Of a stretch of DNA of 64,000 bases, positions 16,946-26,154 are shown in pieces. Every line of letters begins with the position of its first letter. Position 1 is the first letter of the stretch. The position numbers and the translations under genes were made by a program. The DNA lies in assembly GCA_031291725.1 (NCBI GenBank), contig JARLIM010000017.1, positions 124,001-188,000 of the forward strand, written 5' to 3'. A model generated the notes under the pieces. That model searched no databases, was not told where the DNA came from, and worked only from the letters and a program-made list of their open reading frames with translations. Origin of the DNA: Acetobacteraceae bacterium. Its GTDB lineage: Bacteria > Pseudomonadota > Alphaproteobacteria > Acetobacterales > Acetobacteraceae.

Positions 16946-18541
16946 TTAAGTTTTAATGACAATTTCTTTCGATGAATTTGGCAATGAGAGAGATGGTGAG
17001 TTCAAAAACGAACTGACCAGCCAGAAAAATCTCTCACATAGATTGGTAAGCGTTAACAGTTGAAGCCGCGCTTGATTGTCCAGGCTGGCTTCACGTTCGA
17101 GATATGATTCCCGAATGGCCTGCAGGGCCGAACTGCGATTTCCGGTCATCGCGCGCAGCAGGCGCATATCATATTCGTCGGGCTCGGCCAAAGTGGCTTC
17201 GAGGGTCATCAAAACGGTATCGGATGATTCCAACACAAGGTTCGTCACCGATGTCAGCTTCGGTCCGCACAGGGCGATTTCGGCCGCTAAATCGCACACG
17301 GTGCTGCCGATCGATTCGACGAGGCGCTGGCTGGCAATCAATGCCGCCACGCGCTCATAGTCGTGCTTGGACAGCATTGCGGTGCCAAGTTCGTCGATGA
17401 ATTCGGCCAAACGCTGCTGGCGCGCCTCGAACGCAGCCTGCAATGCGCGTGGTGACAGACCGCGGCGGACGCGGTCGAGAATGCGGGATGGGAAATGGAT
17501 GATGTCGCGCTGTTCCATCCACGCCAGTTCAATGGCGCCTTCCGGGTCGGCCAGACTATCATCGCGGATATAGCGGCAAACACTGTCGTTCTCTGTCTCG
17601 CTCTCCGGCAGAACGCGGCGCAGCAAACGCGCCAGCGGACGGCGCAGCGGCACCAGGGCCAATCCGGGCAGATAGGCCAGCACCAGCGTCAGTGCCACTT
17701 GCAATCTGATGCCCGGTGTGGCCCAGCTCACCAGCATAATGGCGAGCGGCTGGCCGTTCGCTTTGATCGCCAGCAGCACCAGCAACATCGCCGCCCCGAC
17801 CAGATTGGTCAGAACGGCAAAGGCGGCAATTTGGCGTCCGCGGCCGGGTTGGCGCTGCGAGAGCATCCATACCGAACCAGCCGAGCCCAGTACCACGCCG
17901 ACCACCACCGCCACGGCCTGTGCCAACGTCAACACGTTAGCCGCGGCCAATGTGGCGGCGAGAATGACGATGGCCACCGAGGAATGAACCGCCAGCCGCA
18001 GCACCGTTCCGAACGTCAGCGCCAGCAGGATGGAGCCATCGCTGTGGGCGATCATCGCGCGCACGCTGTCCAGCGCCAGCAATGGCTCCGCGCCGGCCTT
18101 CATCTGATGCAGGCCGAGAAACAAGATGCCCACGCCAAAGACCACACTGGCCGGCTGTGCCGCCGAGCTTGTGTTGCGCGACATCAGCAATCCGCTGATC
18201 CCCAGTACCGCCAGCATGACCAGATCGAGATTGAACGCCGTGGCCAGCGCCAGCATCGAACTGCCCAGATTGGCACCCGGTATCAGCGCAAACGCCACTT
18301 CGGGCGCGATGGCGCCGATGCGCACCAACCCGATCAGCATGAACAAAACCGTCGTCATGCTCTGCGTCAACGCCCCTGCCGCACCGCCCCACAACAATGC
18401 CTGCCAGCCATTGCGGGTCCAGCTTGTGAGCGTCGTGCGAAAGCGGCGGCCGGAGAGTTTGCGCAAGCCGGAGGTCAGGAAATCCATCCCGGCGAACAGC
18501 AGGCCGATGCCGGACAGCACAATCGCCGCGTCATCGAGCAT
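16946..18541 (-). CDS. Na/Pi cotransporter-family protein with PhoU-like tail
   Basis: The N-terminal 330 residues contain two related groups of hydrophobic helices with the family marks (TQSMTTVLFMLIGLV, IPGANLGSS, GLLFAGMDFLTSGLRKLSG). The remaining 200 residues form a helical PhoU-like domain. Starting at 18541 gives 531 residues and a one-base overlap (TGATG) with the upstream HATPase gene. A longer open frame upstream is only the shadow of that gene. In this position it may be the regulated output, or the sensor, of the adjoining partner-switching cassette. Confidence 0.85.
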   Translation of the reverse strand: MLDDAAIVLSGIGLLFAGMDFLTSGLRKLSGRRFRTTLTSWTRNGWQALLWGGAAGALTQSMTTVLFMLIGLVRIGAIAPEVAFALIPGANLGSSMLALATAFNLDLVMLAVLGISGLLMSRNTSSAAQPASVVFGVGILFLGLHQMKAGAEPLLALDSVRAMIAHSDGSILLALTFGTVLRLAVHSSVAIVILAATLAAANVLTLAQAVAVVVGVVLGSAGSVWMLSQRQPGRGRQIAAFAVLTNLVGAAMLLVLLAIKANGQPLAIMLVSWATPGIRLQVALTLVLAYLPGLALVPLRRPLARLLRRVLPESETENDSVCRYIRDDSLADPEGAIELAWMEQRDIIHFPSRILDRVRRGLSPRALQAAFEARQQRLAEFIDELGTAMLSKHDYERVAALIASQRLVESIGSTVCDLAAEIALCGPKLTSVTNLVLESSDTVLMTLEATLAEPDEYDMRLLRAMTGNRSSALQAIRESYLEREASLDNQARLQLLTLTNLCERFFWLVSSFLNSPSLSLPNSSKEIVIKT

Positions 18542-18984
18542 CAAGCCGTCATCCCGGTCTCGTCGAGCAGGCGCGTGAGCACGAGACGATTTTTGGCGTC
18601 GGAGAACTCGTACCGCAGGCTCGTGCTGAAACGACGCACCAGCACCAAGCCCAGCCCACCGATTTCGGCGTCCTCCAGTGACGTCGCAGGCGGCTTGGAA
18701 GGTTGGACGAGCGGGTTGAACGGCAGGCAATCGTCTTCGACAGTCAGGATAACCGCCCCGCCCCGCCGCGCCGCCGTCAGCCAGACAGCATGACGGCGCT
18801 CCTTGGGTTGGCCGTGCATGATGACATTGCCGAACAGTTCATGCAGGCACACGCGCAATTCTCCCGCCGGCTCATCCGGCAGGGCATTTTGTGTGGCAAA
18901 CGACGTGAACCAGCCATCAAGTGCCGCCATTGCGGCACTCTCGGCGGCCAGTGCGCACCGCGAGACGGACAAATCGGTCGGCAT
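18541..18984 (-). CDS. HATPase serine kinase, RsbW/anti-sigma type
   Basis: The 147-residue protein is a single HATPase domain: N-box helix CLHELFGNVIMHG, G1-like VEDDCLPFNP and G2-like GGLGLVLVRRF. This is the form of RsbW/SpoIIAB kinases, which phosphorylate STAS partners and can sequester sigma factors or other targets. It lies directly downstream of a STAS gene and overlaps the transporter gene, an arrangement pointing to a transporter-linked switch. The G1 Asp is followed by Cys-Leu and not the usual Asp-Gly. Confidence 0.85.
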   Translation of the reverse strand: MPTDLSVSRCALAAESAAMAALDGWFTSFATQNALPDEPAGELRVCLHELFGNVIMHGQPKERRHAVWLTAARRGGAVILTVEDDCLPFNPLVQPSKPPATSLEDAEIGGLGLVLVRRFSTSLRYEFSDAKNRLVLTRLLDETGMTA

Positions 18985-18986
18985 GC

Positions 18987-19325
18987 TCAGACGGCGAACT
19001 CCGCCAGTGCGGCGCCCTGGTCATGATGGATTGGCATCATGCTGTCACAGCCGGTTGTCACCAGCACCTTCTCGACGGCTGCAATCGGCTTGAGCAGAAC
19101 AACCTTGCCGCCACGACGCGTGACGGTTTTGGCAACCGTAATCAGGCTGCGAATGCCCATCGAGGACAGAAAGGTCAGGCCCGTCATGTCCATCAGCAGG
19201 CGCTTGCGGCTGCCGGCCAGAACGTTGAGCTTCAGGCCGATTTCTTCTGTCCCGGCCAGATCCAGCGCGCCGATCAGCGCAACCTGGGTGATGTCGTTGG
19301 CCAGTTCTTCACTTTGCAGTTCCAT
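18987..19325 (-). CDS. STAS-domain anti-sigma factor antagonist (first copy)
   Basis: A 112-residue single STAS domain. The phospho-acceptor region reads LTFLSSMGIRSL with Ser54-Ser55, so the acceptor is present although the usual preceding Asp is Leu. The ATG at 19325 was chosen because upstream in-frame sequence overlaps the neighbouring STAS gene in another frame. Two bases separate it from the HATPase gene. It should be phosphorylated by one of the two adjacent kinases and dephosphorylated by the PP2C protein. Confidence 0.9.
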   Translation of the reverse strand: MELQSEELANDITQVALIGALDLAGTEEIGLKLNVLAGSRKRLLMDMTGLTFLSSMGIRSLITVAKTVTRRGGKVVLLKPIAAVEKVLVTTGCDSMMPIHHDQGAALAEFAV

Positions 19326-19351
19326 GCGCGTCGTCCAATCATGTGGCTGTG

Positions 19352-19681
19352 TCAATTGTCGCGGGCTGCGACCCGATCCGGAAAGATGTCGAAAACCTGA
19401 GCCAGTCCGCTGATGTCGAACAGTTCGCGCACATGCGCGCGCAGACCGCACAGCGCCAGCCGGATGCCGGGCTCGCGCACCTGCTTGGCCACGACGATCA
19501 ACACGCGCAGCCCGGCACTGCTCACGTAATCCACACCGTCGAGATCCAGCACCAAAACGCCGGGCCGCTGTGCGACCACCGTGTCAAGTTTCGTGCCGAG
19601 TTGCGGCGCAGTGCCGCCGTCCAGACGTCCGACCAGGACCAGGACAGTTGCATCGCCGTCGTCGATCTGAGTGATATCCAC
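19352..19681 (-). CDS. STAS-domain anti-sigma factor antagonist (second copy)
   Basis: A 109-residue STAS domain with VDYVSSAGLRVLI; Ser54-Ser55 occupy the phosphorylation position. It is only distantly similar to the neighbouring STAS protein, so the two probably serve different kinases. It lies between a HATPase gene (14-base gap) and the other STAS gene (26-base gap), in the same orientation. Confidence 0.92.
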   Translation of the reverse strand: MDITQIDDGDATVLVLVGRLDGGTAPQLGTKLDTVVAQRPGVLVLDLDGVDYVSSAGLRVLIVVAKQVREPGIRLALCGLRAHVRELFDISGLAQVFDIFPDRVAARDN

Positions 19682-19694
19682 ACGTCTTCCTTTC

Positions 19695-20108
19695 TCAGCC
19701 GATCACCTTCGCAATGGTGAGGCGGTTTTTGTTTCCGTCACGTTGATAACGGACAACGTCCATCGTCTTGCGCACGATGTGTATCCCCAAGCCACCAATC
19801 GGCCGGTCGTCAAGCGCGGCGGCCATGTCTGGCGCATCCGCCTGCAAGGGATCGAACGCCCTGCCATCATCGATCAATTCCGCGCTCAGACGGCCATCCT
19901 CCAGGGCTAACTCTACCTGAATGATGTGGGCGAGGTCGTCGTTGAAGGCGTAGGAGATGACATTGGTCGCCAGTTCGTCCAACGCGAGCGCAAATCGGGC
20001 GACGACGGCCGGCGGTACACCCCCATTTTGCGCGAAGTCTTCCGTTGTCTCGACCAGCCGACGGACTTCCTCGATCCGGTTGGCGAGTTCAATCGTCAAA
20101 CGAGGCAT
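19695..20108 (-). CDS. HATPase serine kinase, RsbW type (second copy)
   Basis: The 137-residue protein has the N-box ALALDELATNVISYAF, the G1 region LIDDGRAFDP, and GGLGIHIVRKTMD as G2. These are all standard for RsbW-like kinases, and better conserved than in the copy at 18541-18984. Its start overlaps the end of the phosphatase gene by 20 bases. It most likely pairs with the STAS protein encoded immediately downstream. Confidence 0.92.
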   Translation of the reverse strand: MPRLTIELANRIEEVRRLVETTEDFAQNGGVPPAVVARFALALDELATNVISYAFNDDLAHIIQVELALEDGRLSAELIDDGRAFDPLQADAPDMAAALDDRPIGGLGIHIVRKTMDVVRYQRDGNKNRLTIAKVIG

Positions 20109-21858
20109 AGCCGAGATCCAGCAGAACGCAGGTCACATCATCAGCTTGCGGCTGCGCGCCGGCAAACGCCTGCACGTCGGCGATCACCGCCTGCACCATA
20201 TCGTCCACCGGAAGCGCTCTCGCCTGCAGGAGAGACTCCATCAGGCGTGTCTCACCGAAAAAATCACCTGCATCGTTCATCGCTTCCGTGAAGCCGTCTG
20301 TGAACAGAAACAAGCGGTCGCCCGGCAGAAGGTCAAACGAAGCTTCCGTGAAACTTGCCTGCTCGAACGTGCCCAGCAGCATCCCGCCTGCACGCGGCAG
20401 GCTGAGTGACGTGCCGTCGGCGCGCAGCAGATAGGGCATATCGTGGCCGGCGGTGGCATAGGTGATGGTGCGCTTGCGCACGTCGCAGATGGCGAAGAAC
20501 AGCGTGACGAACAACAGCAGCGGATTGGCTTCGCACAATTCCGCGTTGGCGCGCGTCAGGCACTCGGCCGGTGCGGCTCCGCTTGTCGCGATTTGGTGTA
20601 AAATCGAATACGCCCGCAGCATGAAGAACGCTGCTGTCACGCCCTTGCCGCTGACATCGGCGATCAGGAAGGCCACGCGGTCATCGTCCAGCCGCAACAT
20701 GTGGTAGAAATCGCCGCCCACCTCCCGCGCCGGACGCATCGTCGCCGTCAGCTGGAAGCGGCTATCGCAGGGCAATGGCGGTGGCAAAATCGCCTGCTGC
20801 AGGATGTGCGCCAGCTTCAACTCGTCGGCGATCTTGCGGTGTGCGTCTTCAAGACGGACGGTCTTTTCGGACAATTCCCGCGTGCGTTCCTGCACCTGCT
20901 CCTCCAGCCAATGGTTGGTCTGGGCTTGCCATTCATGCATCAGCACGTTGTCGTAGCCGATCGCCACCTTATCGACGAAATGGCTGAGCAGATCGCGTCG
21001 GATCAGGTCGATCGGTTGTGGATGATAGAGGTAGATGACCAGTTCGCGCTCATTGGGGGTGCGGACATACAGGAAAGAATGGTCATCGGCCGCCTCGCTG
21101 TGACGCCGTTCCGATATCTCCTGCACCCGACGCAGCAACTCGGCTTCAGACTCCACCGACCAGCCTTGCATGGCCAATGGCAGCAACACCCGCGAGTAGC
21201 CGTTGCCCTCAGGCTCCCTGCAGAAGATTGCACCGCGCTCGCCGGAGACGAATTCCATCAATCCGGCCAAGGTCTGTTCCATGAAATCGCGCGGTGCACG
21301 GATGCGAAACAACTGGGCGGACACATTTCCAATCTGGCGCAACCCATCGCGGCTTGCCGCGATGGAGAGCAGATCGCCATAGGAACGCAGCGCGGTGATC
21401 AGCGTGGTGAACAGCTTTTGCGCGGTGAGTTCGGTTTTAGATTTGTAGTCGTTGATGTCGTAATCGATGATCACGCTTTGCTCTGGCGCTTGGCCGGGTT
21501 GGCCGGTGCGCAGCACGATGCGCGTGTTGCGGTTGCCAAGTTGTTCGCGCACATAACGCGCCACCTTCAGGCCGGCATCGTCGGTTTCCATCACCACGTC
21601 GAGGAACATCACCGCGATATCCTGCCGAGAGGCCAACAGGGCACAGGCTTGCTGACCGGAATAGCAGTCGAGGATTTCCAGCCGGCGCCCCAGGAAGTGA
21701 ATGCCGTCCAGCGCCATGCGCGAGACGGTGTGCACATCGGGATCGTCGTCAACCACCAGCACAACCCAGGGAACGCCCGCCCGCTCATCGGCAGTCGCGC
21801 CCTCCTCATCGTCATCCGCGAGCAGGAGAAAATCCTCATCCTCGGGAAGGTCTGTCAT
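20089..21858 (-). CDS. Receiver-DUF3369-PP2C (SpoIIE/RsbU) phosphatase
   Basis: The 589-residue protein has an acidic N terminus and a receiver domain (LVVDDDPDVHTVSRMAL, acceptor Asp in VMFLDVVMETDDAG). A middle segment resembling DUF3369 follows (RDFMEQTLAGLMEFV), then a coiled-coil linker (EEQVQERTRELSEKTVRLEDAHRK). The C-terminal SpoIIE-type PP2C domain has AREVGGDFYHM, IADVSGKG, TAGHDMPYLL, FLFTDGFTEA and ADDVTCVLL. It would dephosphorylate the STAS proteins when its receiver is phosphorylated, plausibly by the histidine kinase encoded divergently. The ATG at 21858 begins the acidic leader. Confidence 0.92.
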   Translation of the reverse strand: MTDLPEDEDFLLLADDDEEGATADERAGVPWVVLVVDDDPDVHTVSRMALDGIHFLGRRLEILDCYSGQQACALLASRQDIAVMFLDVVMETDDAGLKVARYVREQLGNRNTRIVLRTGQPGQAPEQSVIIDYDINDYKSKTELTAQKLFTTLITALRSYGDLLSIAASRDGLRQIGNVSAQLFRIRAPRDFMEQTLAGLMEFVSGERGAIFCREPEGNGYSRVLLPLAMQGWSVESEAELLRRVQEISERRHSEAADDHSFLYVRTPNERELVIYLYHPQPIDLIRRDLLSHFVDKVAIGYDNVLMHEWQAQTNHWLEEQVQERTRELSEKTVRLEDAHRKIADELKLAHILQQAILPPPLPCDSRFQLTATMRPAREVGGDFYHMLRLDDDRVAFLIADVSGKGVTAAFFMLRAYSILHQIATSGAAPAECLTRANAELCEANPLLLFVTLFFAICDVRKRTITYATAGHDMPYLLRADGTSLSLPRAGGMLLGTFEQASFTEASFDLLPGDRLFLFTDGFTEAMNDAGDFFGETRLMESLLQARALPVDDMVQAVIADVQAFAGAQPQADDVTCVLLDLGYASFDD

Positions 21859-22026
21859 GCGATGAGGTGTCCTTGCGTTGTCTGGCACCGGGCTGCCCGG
21901 CACTTGATGGGGGAAAAGCCGCAAATAGTCGGCAAAATGCTTGGGACAACAAAAAAATAACGCTAGCCCATTAACACACGCACTATGCACTGGCAATATG
22001 GACAAGCCGAGCGAAGGAATCTCGCA

Positions 22027-23661
22027 GTGAAAAATAATCATAGTACTGATAAATTAATAAATGAAACAAAACAGACGTATATATCAAAATATATCGAAAA
22101 AACATCCAATTTAAACTTAATAGTTTCGCTTACGCTTCCTATCATTCTTACTGTATTGGTGATGGGTGTGCTGTCTTATGTTGGTTTAGACGGCATGGAT
22201 CGAGTTATGCAACAAACTCGACAGATCGTTGATCGTAATCTTGAAAGCACGGTCCGAATTTCTGAGATCGCCGGTCGTATGCGCGCACTGGACGGTGCGT
22301 TCTATCGGCTCGCCACCCTGCGCGCGGCCAATGCCGAAGGCATCGATGTTACCGTTGAGATCAACAAGATTTCCAAGGATAGCGGTGATCTCATCCACGA
22401 TCTGGAAGTGTACCGGGACACTTACGCACAACCGGCGCAGGTTCCGGCAATCAATGATGCGATCCAACGGCTGCACGAATATCAGCAGGCGCTTGAATTT
22501 GTGGGTTCGATGCTGGAGCTCGATTTCGCCAGTGCGGTGTCGTTCATTCGTCCGTTCAACAGCTTGTTCGATACGATGTCGCTGCTGCTGCGCGAGATGA
22601 CGGATGGCACGGTGCAGGATGCGCGGCGCCTGACCAATGAGGCCGCCACCGCGACGCAGGACACGACACATCGTTTCGTCGGCATGGCCGCGCTGACCGT
22701 CGGGGGCGTATCGGCTTTTGCATGGGCGGTTGGGAAGCGGCAGCAGAAGATCCTGTTCAACAGCCGCATTCTGGAACAGGAGGTAGCCGACCGCACCGCC
22801 GATCTGCGCCGCACTGCCGATGCGCTTAACGAGGCGAAAGAAGCCGCTGAGAATGCCTTGGAGGAAGTCAAGCGAACGCAGAAGCAACTGGTCGAAGCCG
22901 AGAAAATGGCAGCCCTCGGCTCGTTGGTCGCCGGGGTGGCGCATGAGATCAACACGCCGATCGGAACCTCGCTGACAGCGGCCACCGTGCTTGGCCAACG
23001 CTCGCAGGAATTCCGCGACCTGCTGGCGGGTGGCCAGATTAAGAAGGCCGATCTGACGCGTTACGTCGATCTTGCCACCGAGACCAGCAATCTGATGCAC
23101 GCCAACATCATGCGTGCGGCGGAGCTGATTCAAAGCTTCAAACAGGTCGCCGTCGATCAGACCAGCGCCGAGCGGCGCATGTTCAATCTCTTCGGCTATC
23201 TGGAGGAGGTGCTGATCAGCCTCAAGCCACGACTGCGGCAAGCGGCAACGGAAGTAAGCGTGTCGGGCGATGCGGATATTGAGATGAATTCTTACCCAGG
23301 TGCATTCTCGCAGGTGATCACCAATTTGGTGATCAACGCACTGACGCATGCCTTTGAGGAGGGTAAGCCGGGCCACATTGCCGTTGCTGTGTCGCGCAGC
23401 GGATCGGGGCATGCCCGCGTGGTGTTCAACGATGATGGCAGAGGCATTCCTGTCGAGAACCTATCGCGCATCTTCGACCCATTCTTCACCACACGCCGCG
23501 GCCAGGGCGGCACAGGATTGGGTCTGCACATCATCTACAATGTCATCACGCAGCAATTGGGCGGCACGATCGCGGTGGAAAGCGAGCTGGGAGTCGGCAC
23601 GACTTTCACCATCGACCTCGCCACTGCCTCGCCTGCTGAGAGCGTTGCGATTGAGGGTTGA
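22027..23661 (+). CDS. Membrane sensor histidine kinase
   Basis: The 544-residue protein has two membrane helices flanking a helical periplasmic sensor of about 170 residues (4-helix-bundle type). A coiled coil follows, then a HisKA-like segment (SLVAGVAHEINTPIG, phospho-His in AHEIN) and a HATPase domain (NLVINALTHAF, FNDDGRGIP, FDPFFTTRRGQGGTGLGL). GTG at 22027 is preferred because AAGGA sits 8 bases upstream; an ATG at 21985 is an alternative. The first 200 bases are strikingly AT-rich. The phosphatase gene is divergent, so this kinase likely phosphorylates its receiver. Confidence 0.88.
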   Translation: MKNNHSTDKLINETKQTYISKYIEKTSNLNLIVSLTLPIILTVLVMGVLSYVGLDGMDRVMQQTRQIVDRNLESTVRISEIAGRMRALDGAFYRLATLRAANAEGIDVTVEINKISKDSGDLIHDLEVYRDTYAQPAQVPAINDAIQRLHEYQQALEFVGSMLELDFASAVSFIRPFNSLFDTMSLLLREMTDGTVQDARRLTNEAATATQDTTHRFVGMAALTVGGVSAFAWAVGKRQQKILFNSRILEQEVADRTADLRRTADALNEAKEAAENALEEVKRTQKQLVEAEKMAALGSLVAGVAHEINTPIGTSLTAATVLGQRSQEFRDLLAGGQIKKADLTRYVDLATETSNLMHANIMRAAELIQSFKQVAVDQTSAERRMFNLFGYLEEVLISLKPRLRQAATEVSVSGDADIEMNSYPGAFSQVITNLVINALTHAFEEGKPGHIAVAVSRSGSGHARVVFNDDGRGIPVENLSRIFDPFFTTRRGQGGTGLGLHIIYNVITQQLGGTIAVESELGVGTTFTIDLATASPAESVAIEG

Positions 23662-23686
23662 AACGTGCTCTAGAAATATGTGATTC

Positions 23687-23749
23687 GAGAGCAACTTAGT
23701 CCAACCAGGCTGACCGCGATGCGGTTCAGTCAGGTTGGACGTTGCTCTC
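23687..23749. terminator. Long imperfect hairpin between convergent genes
   Basis: Outer arms GAGAGCAAC and GTTGCTCTC, then TCCAACC/GGTTGGA and GACCGC/GCGGTT-like inner pairing, form a stem-loop of about 63 bases between the kinase stop and the hypE stop. It is suited to stopping transcription from both sides. Confidence 0.65.
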
Positions 23750-24798
23750 TAGCATATTCTTGGCAATTGTTCGCCTGCAATCCAATCCACGATCCGTCCA
23801 CCGCCAAACGATGTCGTCATCTGCACGAAACATTGCGCATCGGCGATCACTTCGCCGATCACCGTGGCGTGGCGGCCGAGAGGGTGTGCGTGCATCGCGG
23901 CGATCAGATCACCGGCCGCGGCCGGTGCCACGATGGCGATCAACTTGCCCTCGTTGGCGACATGGAGCGGGTCCAGACCCAGCAATTCGCAGGCGGCGGC
24001 CACGTCCGGTTTCACCGGAATCCGGTTTTCATGGATGATGACTCCGGCTTTTGATTGTTGTGCGATCTCGTTCAGGCTTGCGGCCAGGCCGCCGCGCGTC
24101 GGATCGCGCATCACCCGCAATGAACCGGTCGCCACACGCACCATCTCGGCGACCAGCCCATTGAGGGCTGCACTGTCTGACACAATATCCGTCTCGAAGC
24201 CGAGATTGAGCCGTTGCGACATCACGGCCACCCCATGATCGCCAATCGCGCCGGACAGGATGACCAGATCGCCCGGCCGTGCGCGGTCGGCGGAGAGATC
24301 AAGACCGGGGGGGACGATGCCGACCCCGGTTGTGGTGATAAAAACACCGTCGCCTTTGCCGCGCTCCACCACCTTGGTGTCGCCGGTGACAATGGTCACG
24401 CCCGCATCCCGCGCGGCTTTGGCCATGCTCTGAGCGATCCGTTGGACGTCCGACAGCGGAAAACCCTCCTCGATGATGTAACTCGCCGCCAGATGCAACG
24501 GTCGGGCACCGGCCATCGCGATGTCGTTGATCGTGCCGTGCACGGCCAACGACCCGATATCGCCGCCGGGGAAGAACAGCGGCGAAATCACATAGCCATC
24601 CGTTGACATCACCATCCGACCGCCCGGCACGTCGAACGCCGCCTGGTCATTGCCCTGATCGAGGATCGGATTGTCGAACGCGGTGCGAAATATCTCGTCG
24701 ATGAGTTGCACAGAGGCCCGCCCACCAGCGCCGTGCGACAGATCGATCAGGCCGTGGCGGATATCCAGTTTGCGGGTCCGCAGCTTCAAGCCGGTCAT
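23749..24798 (-). CDS. hypE: Hydrogenase maturation factor HypE
   Basis: HypE dehydrates the carbamoyl group that HypF places on its C-terminal Cys, producing the cyanide ligand for the [NiFe] site. The 349-residue protein has the DLSHGAGGRAS start, STDGYVISPLFFPGGDIG and GDTKVVERGKGDG motifs of the AIRS-like fold. It ends in PRIC, with the essential terminal Cys. The ATG at 24798 overlaps the hypD stop by 4 bases. It is the last gene of the hydrogenase operon. Confidence 0.96.
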   Translation of the reverse strand: MTGLKLRTRKLDIRHGLIDLSHGAGGRASVQLIDEIFRTAFDNPILDQGNDQAAFDVPGGRMVMSTDGYVISPLFFPGGDIGSLAVHGTINDIAMAGARPLHLAASYIIEEGFPLSDVQRIAQSMAKAARDAGVTIVTGDTKVVERGKGDGVFITTTGVGIVPPGLDLSADRARPGDLVILSGAIGDHGVAVMSQRLNLGFETDIVSDSAALNGLVAEMVRVATGSLRVMRDPTRGGLAASLNEIAQQSKAGVIIHENRIPVKPDVAAACELLGLDPLHVANEGKLIAIVAPAAAGDLIAAMHAHPLGRHATVIGEVIADAQCFVQMTTSFGGGRIVDWIAGEQLPRIC

Positions 24799-25940
24799 CG
24801 CACGACCTGACCGGCGCCAGCCCGCGCGCGGTCGCGGAAACGGCCGTAACTCCAATGCGCCGCGCAGGCACCTTCAGGCGACACCATACAGGAGCCCATC
24901 GGAGTGTCCGGCGAACACAATGTTCCGAACAAGGCGCAGGCCGCAGGCTTTGTCAGGCCACGCAGCACGTCACCGCATTCGCAGGCCGGATTGTCGGCGG
25001 CGGGCAGGGTGTCGATCGCGAAGCGCCGTTCGGCATCGAGATCGGCGTAGGCGTCACGCAGCTGCAGGGCGCTGTGCGGCAATTCGCCCAAGCCGCGCCA
25101 TGCGAAGGAGGGGCGGAGTTCGAAAATCTCTGCCGTGGCGCGTTGTGCGATCAGATTGCCCTGTGCTGTCACCAGGCGGCTATATTGGTTCTCCACCGCG
25201 CAGCGCCCCTGATTGACTTGGCGCACCAGCATCAGGATCGCCTGCACCACATCGAGCGGCTCGAAGCCCGCGACGACAATGGGTTTTGCAAACTCAACGG
25301 CCAGGCTTTGATAGGCGCTCGTTCCGGTGATGGTGCTGACATGCGACGGGCCGACGAAACCATCCACCCGAATCGCGCGCGTATCGGGGGAGACCAGGAT
25401 GGCCCGCATCGCCGGCGGCGTCAGGACGTGGTTGCAGAAGACGCTGAAATTCGACAGCTGCCGCTTGCGCGCCAAGGTGATCGCATGCGCGGTGGGCGGC
25501 GTGGTGGTCTCGAAGCCGATGGCGAAAAACACAATCTGGCGGTCTGGTTCCGCTTCGGCGATGCGCAGGGCGTCCAGCGTGGAATAGACCATGCGGATAT
25601 CCGCGCCAGCTGCCTTGGCCTTCAGCAGATTGGCACCGCCCGAGGCGGGCACCCGCATCAGGTCGGCATAGGTGCACAACGTCACCTCTGGGCGCATCGC
25701 AAGCGCGATGGCGGCATCGATCCGACCAATCGGCAGCACGCAGACCGGGCAGCCCGGCCCGTGCACCATCTGCACGTTGCTGGGCAGAAGGTCTTCGATG
25801 CCGTAGCGCGACATCGCATGGGTGTGGCCGCCGCAGAATTCCATGAATTGATAATGGCGGTCCGGCATCGCCTCATGGGCGATGGTGGCGGCCATCGCAC
25901 GGGCGAGGTTGCCGTCGCGATATTCATCAATATGCTTCAT
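24795..25940 (-). CDS. hypD: Hydrogenase maturation factor HypD
   Basis: HypD is the iron-sulfur scaffold on which the Fe(CN)2CO unit is assembled with HypC. The 381-residue protein carries FCGGHTHAMSRYG, HGPGCPVCVLP, the ETTTPPTA region, and the C-terminal cluster motifs ACECGDVLRG and FGTLCSPDTPMGSCMVSPEGAC. The start is the ATG at 25940; the preceding TTG is less likely. It overlaps the end of hypC by 14 bases. Confidence 0.96.
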   Translation of the reverse strand: MKHIDEYRDGNLARAMAATIAHEAMPDRHYQFMEFCGGHTHAMSRYGIEDLLPSNVQMVHGPGCPVCVLPIGRIDAAIALAMRPEVTLCTYADLMRVPASGGANLLKAKAAGADIRMVYSTLDALRIAEAEPDRQIVFFAIGFETTTPPTAHAITLARKRQLSNFSVFCNHVLTPPAMRAILVSPDTRAIRVDGFVGPSHVSTITGTSAYQSLAVEFAKPIVVAGFEPLDVVQAILMLVRQVNQGRCAVENQYSRLVTAQGNLIAQRATAEIFELRPSFAWRGLGELPHSALQLRDAYADLDAERRFAIDTLPAADNPACECGDVLRGLTKPAACALFGTLCSPDTPMGSCMVSPEGACAAHWSYGRFRDRARAGAGQVVR

Positions 25941-26154
25941 CAATGGCCGCCTCGCGCATCATGGCAAGCGTCAGCTCCGCTTCGTCAGGGTCCAGCCGGG
26001 CCAGTGCAAAGCCGACATGGATCAGCAGATAATCGCCAACGCGGACGTCCTCGACCAGTGCAATGGACACGCATTTCGACACGCCGCTCAGCGTGACACG
26101 CGCCATGTTGTCGGGCAGCAACGCCTCAACGCGGATCGGAATCGCAAGGCACAT
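25927..26154 (-). CDS. hypC: Hydrogenase assembly chaperone HypC
   Basis: The 75-residue protein begins MCLAIP, where the Cys after the initiator binds the iron precursor passed from HypD to the large subunit. The rest (VEDVRVGDYLLIHVGFALARLD) is standard. Starting at 26154 puts the required Cys at position 2. The gene sits four bases after the hypF stop. Confidence 0.96.
   Translation of the reverse strand: MCLAIPIRVEALLPDNMARVTLSGVSKCVSIALVEDVRVGDYLLIHVGFALARLDPDEAELTLAMMREAAIDEAY

Noticed and set aside
17495-18793. Plus-strand 432-codon frame
   Set aside because: Antisense of the Na/Pi-type transporter; its Gln/His/Arg-rich translation is a typical high-GC shadow.
20701-21960. Plus-strand 419-codon frame
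   Set aside because: Antisense of the REC-PP2C phosphatase, whose motifs are unambiguous.
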